Both the position numbers and the translations under genes were made by a program. DNA of 7,859 bases, taken from NCBI GenBank assembly GCA_023301245.1, contig JALZUV010000166.1:1-7859 (forward strand), written 5' to 3'. Source of the DNA: Rickettsiales bacterium (GTDB lineage Bacteria; Pseudomonadota; Alphaproteobacteria; Rickettsiales; JALZUV01). Positions 1 to 4,820 of the stretch are shown in pieces (the first letter of the stretch is position 1; each line of letters opens with the position of its first letter). Under the pieces are notes generated by a model. That model was given only the letters and a program-made list of their open reading frames with translations. It was not told the DNA's origin and made no database searches.

Positions 1-693
1 TCTGATGGGGTTGCTGGTTCGGAGGCGGGTGTTGATACACCGCAAACGGATTGGGTTCTTTTCGGCACGACTGGCATTGAAGAGACGCTTCAAAAAGTGG
101 CAGCGGAATGGAGTCTGGATCAATCAACTTTAGATAAAATTTCTGATGTTGCTGACGAGCTAGGTATTGAGGTGTCGGCTGATGGATTTAGCGGTGCATT
201 ATCGCAAGGGAGTGCGAGCGACTTCCAAGCATTGCGTGGCGAATTGATGGATCTGCATTTTGGTAGCAATGGCGATGTTGATATGGCTAACTTTGAAAGT
301 AGCTTAACCAATATTCTAGACCAGATTATGAATCTTACCGATGGTGTTGCAGGTTCTGAGCAAGCATTAGAAGGTAATAATTCTTGGGTATTAGATGGTT
401 CAACTGGGCTCGAATATATTCTGGATACGATTTCTAACCAATGGCCGATAAGTCAGGCAGCGCAAGATAAAATTCTTGAAGTGGCGGAAGAGGTTGGCGC
501 AAATATTTCTAGCCAAATTAACTTCGAAGCCATAAGCGATGTTGATGTATCGCCAGCCAGTAGTGCGGCACGCATTGTGATGATGAATGCTGAAACAACT
601 GTATCGAGCGAAGAAATTACCACGGATGAGTTATTCGAAATGGGAATTGATATTGATACTGTTGATCTAGCGCAGGATGATGTTGATATGTAA
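1..693 (+). CDS. Acidic tandem-repeat protein of unknown function, C-terminal part (5' truncated by window)
   Basis: The frame is open from the first base to the TAA at 691-693, so 230 residues of a longer protein are visible. A GTG at 97 could serve as a start, but it has no ribosome binding site and lies inside a repeat unit, so it is probably internal. The segment is rich in Asp, Glu, Ser and Ala and has no Cys. Two imperfect repeat units are visible. The motif DGVAGSE is at residues 2-8 and 114-120. WVL.G.TG.E..L is at 18-30 and 129-141. W...Q...DKI..VA.E.G is at about 37-53 and 148-164. The unit is therefore about 111-112 residues. The tail after about residue 170 diverges and ends in an Asp-rich stretch. 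No signal peptide, membrane segment or RTX nonapeptides are visible here. A large surface or secreted repeat protein is a reasonable inference, but I recognise no family. A strong terminator follows. Confidence 0.75.
   Translation, partial: SDGVAGSEAGVDTPQTDWVLFGTTGIEETLQKVAAEWSLDQSTLDKISDVADELGIEVSADGFSGALSQGSASDFQALRGELMDLHFGSNGDVDMANFESSLTNILDQIMNLTDGVAGSEQALEGNNSWVLDGSTGLEYILDTISNQWPISQAAQDKILEVAEEVGANISSQINFEAISDVDVSPASSAARIVMMNAETTVSSEEITTDELFEMGIDIDTVDLAQDDVDM
4..504 (+). repeat. Imperfect ~111-residue (about 335 bp) tandem repeat inside the acidic protein gene
   Basis: Bases 4-24 and 340-360 both encode DGVAGSE and match at 18 of 21 positions; all three differences are synonymous third-codon changes. 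Conserved Trp codons at 52 and 109 recur at 385 and 442, an offset of 333 bases. Repeat one is complete in the window. Repeat two is conserved over its first ~55 residues and then fades. More units may lie upstream of base 1. Because the differences are partly synonymous, the repeats look old and kept at the protein level rather than recently duplicated. Confidence 0.7.
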
Positions 694-711
694 TATATCG
701 TCGATAGTTTG

Positions 712-743
712 AAAAGGGGGAGTCGGAAGGCTTCCCCTTTTTT
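712..743 (+). terminator. Intrinsic (Rho-independent) terminator after the acidic repeat gene
   Basis: An 11-bp stem pairs 712-722 (AAAAGGGGGAG) with 731-741 (CTTCCCCTTTT), with one G-U wobble, around an 8-base loop. It runs directly into a T tract at 738-743. It lies 19 bases after the stop codon of the upstream gene and isolates that gene from tkt. Confidence 0.85.
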
Positions 744-814
744 ATTTCATGTAAAATTCGTAAAGTTTTGGTTGCGAATAATAAGTGTGAGGCTTACGGT
801 GCGGCATGATAAAT

Positions 815-820
815 AAGGAG
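815..820 (+). promoter_or_regulatory. Ribosome binding site that fixes the tkt start
   Basis: AAGGAG lies 6 bases before the ATG at 827. An in-frame ATG at 806 is upstream of this site and has no Shine-Dalgarno of its own, so 827 is preferred. Confidence 0.8.
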
Positions 821-826
821 TCTGAT

Positions 827-2827
827 ATGACCGCTCAAGCACCAATAGTTTGCGAATTTCCCGATGCTGTAACCCATAAAAAAATGGCGGATACTATCCG
901 CGTACTATCAATGGATGCGGTGCAAGCGGCCAATTCGGGTCATCCGGGTATGCCGATGGGTATGGCCGATGTTGCGACGGTGCTATTTACGCAGTTTTTA
1001 AAGTTTGATCCCAAGCAGCCCCATTGGCCTGACCGCGACCGTTTTGTGCTATCGGCTGGCCATGGCTCTATGCTGCAATATGCGCTTATGTATCTCACGG
1101 GCTATGACGAAATTACGATGGAGCAAATTAAGAACTTCCGTAAACTCCACGCGAAAACAGCGGGCCATCCAGAATTTGGCGAAGCGGCAGGCATTGAAAC
1201 GACCACAGGCCCGCTTGGCCAAGGTATTGGTAACGCCGTTGGTTTCGCACTGGCCGAACGTATGCTTAATGCCGATTATGGCGATGACTTGGTCAGCCAC
1301 TATACCTATGCCATCGCAGGCGACGGTTGCCTAATGGAAGGCATCAGCCAAGAAGCAATTTCATTGGCGGGTCACTTAGGGTTAGAAAAACTCATCCTGC
1401 TTTGGGATGATAATAATATTACGATTGATGGCTCGGTTGAGCTTTCCGATTCTACCAACCAGCTGATGCGTTTTGAAGCAAGTGGCTGGGATACGCAAAG
1501 CGTTGATGGTCATAATGCGAAGGAAGTGGCAGAAGCCATTGCCAAAGCGCAAAAATCGGGCAAACCTAGTTTAATTGCTTGTAAGACAATCATTGGTTTT
1601 GGTTCTCCTAATAAACAGGGAACCTCGGCAACCCATGGCGCTGCATTGGGCGATGAAGAAATTGCCGCAACTCGCAAACAACTGGGTTGGGATGCTGCAC
1701 CGTTTGAAATTCCGAATGAAATTTTGCACGAATGGCGCGCCGCTGGCACGCGTGGTCAAACGGATAGCCACGCATGGGGTAAACGCTTAAGCGAATCAGG
1801 CAAGGAAGCCGAATTTACGGGTCGTGTAACGGGCGAACTTACCGATGGTTGGCAAGGAGCTATCGATAATTTCAAGCAAGAAATTGCCAAAGAACAGCCT
1901 AAAGAAGCCACGCGTAAAAGTTCTGGCCGAGTGCTAGAGGCGCTTGATGGGTTCATGCCAGAATTGGTCGGCGGTTCAGCTGACCTTACAGGTTCAAACC
2001 TCACAAAAACTAAAGCGATGCAGCCGGTAACACGCGATGATTATTCGGGTCGTTATATGTATTGGGGTATCCGCGAACACGGGATGGCCGCGACCATGAA
2101 TGGCCTCGCGCTGCATGGCGGTTTTGTGCCTTTTGGTGGAACCTTTATGGTGTTCACCGATTATTGCCGTCCGTCAATCCGCCTAGCGGCATTGATGAAG
2201 CAGCGCGTTATTTATGTGATGACGCATGATTCGATTGGCTTGGGCGAAGATGGGCCAACTCATCAACCCGTTGAACATTTGCCAGCCCTACGTGCGATGC
2301 CAAATGTGAATGTTTTCCGCCCTGCCGATGCAACGGAAACACTGGAATGTTGGGCGCTTTCGCTTGCGAGCAATGAAACTCCGTCGATTCTTTCGCTATC
2401 ACGCCAAGGCTTGCCGAGTGTGCGCGGTGAATATACGAAAGAGAATAAATGCGCCAAAGGTGGTTATGTTCTTAAAGGCGATAATGATGCGAAAGTAACG
2501 CTTATTGCTAGTGGGTCTGAAATTGAATTGGCACTGAATGCGCAAGAGCAATTGGCCGCAAAAGATATTTCAGCGAAAGTCGTTTCGCTACCTTGTTGGG
2601 AGCTGTTTGAAAAGCAATCGGAAGCGTATCGTCAGGAAGTTTTGGGCGATGGTTTACGTGTCGGTATCGAAGCCGCACTGGGCTTTGGTTGGGAGCGCTA
2701 CTTGGGCACGGATGGCATCTTCGTAGGCATGAATGGTTTCGGTGCAAGCGCGCCTGCGCCTGACCTATATAAGCATTTCGGCATTACGGCAGAAGCCGTG
2801 GTCGAAAAGGTGACTCATGCCCTTTAA
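827..2827 (+). CDS. tkt: Transketolase (thiamine diphosphate-dependent)
   Basis: This cytosolic enzyme moves two-carbon ketol units between sugar phosphates in the pentose phosphate pathway and links it to glycolysis. The 666-residue length is normal for full-length bacterial transketolase. Starting at 827, the N-terminal domain carries NSGHPGMPMG (His39), SAGHGS (His79) and TGPLGQG (127-133). It also has the diphosphate/Mg motif GDGCLMEG (165-172) through to Asn197 in WDDNNITIDG. The central domain has IREHGMAA with the expected catalytic Glu417, and the second transketolase signature around GLGEDGPTHQPVEH (471-484), including His479. A typical C-terminal domain follows. All expected landmarks are present and no frameshift is seen. 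The start was chosen because AAGGAG precedes ATG 827 at ideal spacing; ATG 806 would add 7 residues. I found no convincing -35/-10 in 748-810. slyX follows 16 bases after the stop and is probably cotranscribed. Confidence 0.97.
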   Translation: MTAQAPIVCEFPDAVTHKKMADTIRVLSMDAVQAANSGHPGMPMGMADVATVLFTQFLKFDPKQPHWPDRDRFVLSAGHGSMLQYALMYLTGYDEITMEQIKNFRKLHAKTAGHPEFGEAAGIETTTGPLGQGIGNAVGFALAERMLNADYGDDLVSHYTYAIAGDGCLMEGISQEAISLAGHLGLEKLILLWDDNNITIDGSVELSDSTNQLMRFEASGWDTQSVDGHNAKEVAEAIAKAQKSGKPSLIACKTIIGFGSPNKQGTSATHGAALGDEEIAATRKQLGWDAAPFEIPNEILHEWRAAGTRGQTDSHAWGKRLSESGKEAEFTGRVTGELTDGWQGAIDNFKQEIAKEQPKEATRKSSGRVLEALDGFMPELVGGSADLTGSNLTKTKAMQPVTRDDYSGRYMYWGIREHGMAATMNGLALHGGFVPFGGTFMVFTDYCRPSIRLAALMKQRVIYVMTHDSIGLGEDGPTHQPVEHLPALRAMPNVNVFRPADATETLECWALSLASNETPSILSLSRQGLPSVRGEYTKENKCAKGGYVLKGDNDAKVTLIASGSEIELALNAQEQLAAKDISAKVVSLPCWELFEKQSEAYRQEVLGDGLRVGIEAALGFGWERYLGTDGIFVGMNGFGASAPAPDLYKHFGITAEAVVEKVTHAL

Positions 2828-2843
2828 AGGGGTGCTATAGCGC

Positions 2844-3041
2844 ATGACGGATGATATTATTCAATTGCAAGAGGAGTTGGCGCATCAAGCGTTGACTATC
2901 TCACGTCTTAGCGATGAGTTATACGCGCAACAACGCGAGATTTTGCAGCTCCAAAAGCAAATGGGTAATTTCAAAGAAACGGTGGAAAGTCTTTCGCAGA
3001 CGGGGTTTGAGGTGGATGAATCGCCACCCCCGCATTACTAA
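2844..3041 (+). CDS. slyX: SlyX family protein
   Basis: This is a 65-residue small protein of the SlyX family, a cytosolic coiled-coil protein whose molecular function is not established. Residues 5-50 form a heptad-like, Gln/Leu/Glu-rich amphipathic helix, as in the family. The C-terminus ends in SPPPHY, matching the characteristic PPHY tail of SlyX proteins. The ATG at 2844 is preceded by AAAGGGG (2826-2832), which overlaps the tkt stop codon. The 11-base spacing is somewhat long but usable, and it suggests translation in the wake of tkt. The last 4 bases overlap the 3' end of the opposing acetyltransferase gene. The family call rests mainly on size, coiled coil and the C-terminal signature. 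Confidence 0.85.
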   Translation: MTDDIIQLQEELAHQALTISRLSDELYAQQREILQLQKQMGNFKETVESLSQTGFEVDESPPPHY

Positions 3042-3295
3042 GCAATCAGCGAATGATGTTCTTTATGTTTGCGTAACCATGCGGCCGCATAACCACAAAT
3101 AGGATTAATTTTTAACCCCTGTTCGGCGGCATGTTCAGCAATTTTCTGCATTAATTTACCTGCAGCGCCTGTGCCACGTAATTCAGGCGGCGCCTCGACA
3201 TACCGCACATGCAACGTGGTTGCCTCTATTTCATAATCAGCAAAAGCCACATGGCCATCTTGTTCATGCTCAAAGCGTGAGGGAGTGATGCGCAT
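3038..3295 (-). CDS. Small GNAT-type N-acetyltransferase (COG2388/YjdJ-like)
   Basis: The product is 85 residues, the usual size of the compact Acetyltransf_CG group of GNAT proteins, which keep the acetyl-CoA binding core and little else. The signature is APPELRGTGAAGKLM (35-49), where RGTGAAG forms the pyrophosphate-binding loop. It is followed by helix AEHAAEQGLK and the group-typical INPICGYAAAWLRKH (63-77) with Cys67. Substrates of this group are largely unknown. The ATG lies 4 bases after the stop of the upstream lipoprotein gene on the same strand. The only Shine-Dalgarno-like sequence is a weak GGAT inside the end of that gene, so translational coupling is likely. It ends with TAG, overlapping slyX tail to tail by 4 bases. 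Confidence 0.85.
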   Translation of the reverse strand: MRITPSRFEHEQDGHVAFADYEIEATTLHVRYVEAPPELRGTGAAGKLMQKIAEHAAEQGLKINPICGYAAAWLRKHKEHHSLIA

Positions 3296-3299
3296 AAAA

Positions 3300-4076
3300 T
3301 TATTTCATCCAATCATGGGGTGCAGGAGGAGGGGCAATGCCACCTTGTAGAGGCGCCATAGGAATGGGCGGGATATCATATCCACCTGTGTTAGGCTGCG
3401 GTGCAGAAGGCACCATGGCAGGCCGAGCAGGCAGCGGTGGGGGCATAGCAACGATGGCTTGTGGCGGCGCTGGTGCGGCAGGTGGCGCAACGGCTGGTGC
3501 TGCCACGGGTGCAGGCGCTTGTGGCATATTCGCGCTAGGTGCAGTGGGTTGATAGGTTGCTTGTGGCGTGGCCGTTACAATTTTCACATCAACAGCGGCT
3601 TGTTCGCTACCAGCAGGCGCGGCAGCGTTGGCTTGCGGTGCAACAGGCGCGGCGGGTGGTGCAAATTGTGGCGCTACACCGTAGGGCATTGGCTGTTGCT
3701 GATATTGTTGCGTATAGGCTTGTTGTTGCTGCGGTTGCTGCTGGTATTGTTGTTGGCCGTAAGGTGCTGCTTGCTGCTGGCCTTGTTGTGGCTGTGCAGG
3801 GTAAGCGCCTTGCGCATAATAACCGTGAGGCGCGGCATAACTTTCCTGTTGTTGCCCTTGCTGGCCATAAGTGTTGGAGCGACCAAAGCCACTGATAGGC
3901 TTGGAGGCTGAACTGGCACGTATGGTTGATATATTGCGTGCAGCCTCCACGTCTTTTGAGGCAACATATTGGCCTGTAAAATAACCCGCACCAAAGCCCG
4001 CGCCAAACGAGATGACTTCGGTACAGCTTGACAATAATAGGGGTAGTGCGGCGAGCACTACAAATTTTAGCTTCAT
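3300..4076 (-). CDS. Putative lipoprotein with Gln-rich and Pro/Ala-rich low-complexity body
   Basis: The product is 258 residues. Residues 1-18 are a clear lipoprotein signal peptide: K at 2 and 4, a hydrophobic core, then lipobox LSSC with acylated Cys18. Asp is absent at +2 (Thr19), which in enterobacterial rules favours outer-membrane sorting. Residues 25-38 (FGAGFGAGYFTGQY) form a short glycine-zipper-like segment. Residues 71-129 are dominated by Gln, Tyr and Gly, and residues 131-255 by Pro and Ala. No enzymatic domain is visible. A flexible, extended envelope lipoprotein that might span periplasm or peptidoglycan is an inference from composition only. The gene has its own promoter-like sequence (4113-4141) and is followed after 4 bases by the GNAT gene. 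Overlapping long frames on the + strand here come from the biased composition. Confidence 0.85.
   Translation of the reverse strand: MKLKFVVLAALPLLLSSCTEVISFGAGFGAGYFTGQYVASKDVEAARNISTIRASSASKPISGFGRSNTYGQQGQQQESYAAPHGYYAQGAYPAQPQQGQQQAAPYGQQQYQQQPQQQQAYTQQYQQQPMPYGVAPQFAPPAAPVAPQANAAAPAGSEQAAVDVKIVTATPQATYQPTAPSANMPQAPAPVAAPAVAPPAAPAPPQAIVAMPPPLPARPAMVPSAPQPNTGGYDIPPIPMAPLQGGIAPPPAPHDWMK
3690..3866 (-). repeat. Gln-codon-rich low-complexity tract in the lipoprotein gene
   Basis: On the coding strand this stretch is made mostly of CAA/CAG triplets broken by Tyr, Pro, Gly and Ala codons. It encodes residues 71-129, with recurring units of the type QQQP, YQQQ and PYGQQQ. The region is prone to triplet gain or loss by replication slippage without frame loss, so length variation between strains would be expected. 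Confidence 0.7.
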
Positions 4077-4112
4077 AAATATCCTGCGTCTTTGGTTCGT
4101 TAAGACGAGCTT

Positions 4113-4141
4113 ATTATAAAGTTGAATATTTGTTGATACAA
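4113..4141 (-). promoter_or_regulatory. Predicted sigma70-type promoter for the lipoprotein-GNAT pair
   Basis: Read on the - strand, TTGTAT (4141-4136) and a perfect TATAAT (4118-4113) are separated by exactly 17 bases. Transcription would start near 4106, leaving a leader of about 30 bases before the ATG at 4076. The -35 is only a partial match. A DnaA-box-like 9-mer lies immediately upstream. Confidence 0.55.
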
Positions 4142-4142
4142 G

Positions 4143-4151
4143 TTATCCACA
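4143..4151 (+). promoter_or_regulatory. Perfect DnaA-box 9-mer (TTATCCACA)
   Basis: The + strand reads TTATCCACA, identical to the E. coli high-affinity DnaA box consensus. It sits between the stop codon of the glutaredoxin gene and the -35 of the lipoprotein promoter, one base from the latter. I see no second perfect box and no AT-rich unwinding array or origin genes nearby, so this is a candidate regulatory site rather than an origin. A single chance match in a window this size is unlikely but possible. Confidence 0.4.
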
Positions 4152-4154
4152 GCT

Positions 4155-4484
4155 TTAGGCTGCGGTTTTAATGCCTTTTTCTTGCAAGAGTGTTTGCAAC
4201 TCCCCGCTTTCATACATCTCGCGGGTAATGTCGCAGCCACCTACAAATTCACCCTTTACGTAAAGCTGGGGAATAGTCGGCCAATCAGAAAAGGCTTTAA
4301 TTTGCTCGCGCATTTCGGGGCTTTCAAGAACATTGCGGTCAAGGAAGTTCACTTCGAGGCGCTCTAAGATAGAGGCAACAACGGAAGAAAAACCGCATTG
4401 TGGAATTTTCTTATTACCTTTCATGAATAACACGACGTCATTTTCAGCGATATCATTTTTGATTTGTTCGGTTACGTCAGACAT
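4155..4484 (-). CDS. grxD: Monothiol CGFS glutaredoxin, Grx4/GrxD type
   Basis: The 109-residue, single-domain product is the normal size for GrxD. CGFS glutaredoxins bind a [2Fe-2S] cluster with glutathione as homodimers or with BolA proteins, and act in Fe-S cluster delivery and iron sensing rather than disulfide reduction. Visible landmarks are FMKGNKKIPQCGFS with active Cys30, WPTIPQLYVKGEFVGGCDI (68-86) containing the cis-Pro TIPQ and the GG-C-D glutathione-binding motif, and a C-terminal helix. GGAG (4494-4491) lies 6 bases before the ATG and just inside the end of bolA, whose stop is 3 bases upstream. The two genes are therefore probably translated together, in keeping with the known Grx-BolA partnership. 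Confidence 0.96.
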   Translation of the reverse strand: MSDVTEQIKNDIAENDVVLFMKGNKKIPQCGFSSVVASILERLEVNFLDRNVLESPEMREQIKAFSDWPTIPQLYVKGEFVGGCDITREMYESGELQTLLQEKGIKTAA

Positions 4485-4487
4485 AAG

Positions 4488-4721
4488 TTACTCCGGTAAT
4501 TGGGTTTTTACTTGTAATGCATGCAAAGTGCTATCCATCGCGCCATTAAGGGCGTTAAATACCATTTTATGCTGGATGACTCGGCTTTTACCACGAAATT
4601 GCTCGCTCGTCACCGTGACCGAATAATGGTCATTATCACCAGCAAGGTCGACCAGCTCAATTTTCCCATTCGGAAAAGCGGTGGCAAGTAGGGTTTCAAT
4701 TTCTTCAGCGTGCATTGGCAT
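4488..4721 (-). CDS. bolA: BolA family protein (partner of CGFS glutaredoxin)
   Basis: The 77-residue product is the size of the short BolA/IbaG-type proteins. The family fold is seen in the helix at 5-15, the strand and loop LAGDNDHYSVTV (26-37), and then FRGKSRVIQHKMVF (42-55) with invariant-type His51. It closes with STLHALQVKTQLP (64-76), the conserved C-terminal helix and strand. His32 in the loop and His51 are the likely cluster ligands when it pairs with the CGFS glutaredoxin encoded next. The ATG at 4721 is in frame with another at 4715; neither has a good Shine-Dalgarno, so the exact start is uncertain. A 13-base inverted repeat (CATAAG-G-CTTATG, 4719-4731) covers the start codon. 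The symbol is family-level only, since the stress morphogene BolA and IbaG-type paralogues are not separable by eye. Confidence 0.93.
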   Translation of the reverse strand: MPMHAEEIETLLATAFPNGKIELVDLAGDNDHYSVTVTSEQFRGKSRVIQHKMVFNALNGAMDSTLHALQVKTQLPE

Positions 4722-4759
4722 AAGGCTTATGTAGTGCTTAAATTGGCAAAATCAACGTT

Positions 4760-4788
4760 TTGTTAGGATTTACCTGTTAAAATACATT
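4760..4788 (+). promoter_or_regulatory. Weak predicted sigma70-type promoter for the lysozyme-like gene
   Basis: TTGTTA (4760-4765) and TACATT (4783-4788) are spaced by 17 bases, each matching 4 of 6 consensus positions. Transcription would start near 4795, about 26 bases before the ATG at 4821. The stretch lies in the divergent bolA intergenic region, which is AT-rich, so the match could be fortuitous. Confidence 0.3.
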
Positions 4789-4820
4789 TCAGTAATAAAA
4801 TTATGAGCAAAAACTAATTA

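Noticed and set aside
806..826. Upstream ATG of tkt at 806
   Set aside because: There is no Shine-Dalgarno before it, while AAGGAG sits between it and the ATG at 827 at ideal spacing. Transketolases normally do not have the extra residues.
1049..1300. Antisense open frames within tkt (1049-1300, 1510-1749, 1756-2004, 2208-2402, 2508-2747)
   Set aside because: These are shadows of a highly conserved coding gene. The products have no recognisable features or start signals.
3459..3911. Long + strand open frame (150 codons) and another at 3539-3895 opposite the lipoprotein gene
   Set aside because: The predicted products are Leu/Arg/Trp/Gly- or Val/Ala/Arg-rich with no signal or motif. They mirror the Gln/Pro/Ala codon bias of the lipoprotein on the other strand, and neither has a ribosome binding site.
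4143..4151. Replication origin at the DnaA box
   Set aside because: There is only one perfect box, no iteron-like cluster or dedicated unwinding region, and no origin-associated genes such as dnaA, hemE, parA or repA in the window.
4803..4817. Four-codon mini-frame (MSKN) just before the lysozyme-like gene
   Set aside because: It is in frame, ends 3 bases before the real ATG, lacks a ribosome binding site and has no attenuator-like hairpin or codon run. It is most likely chance.
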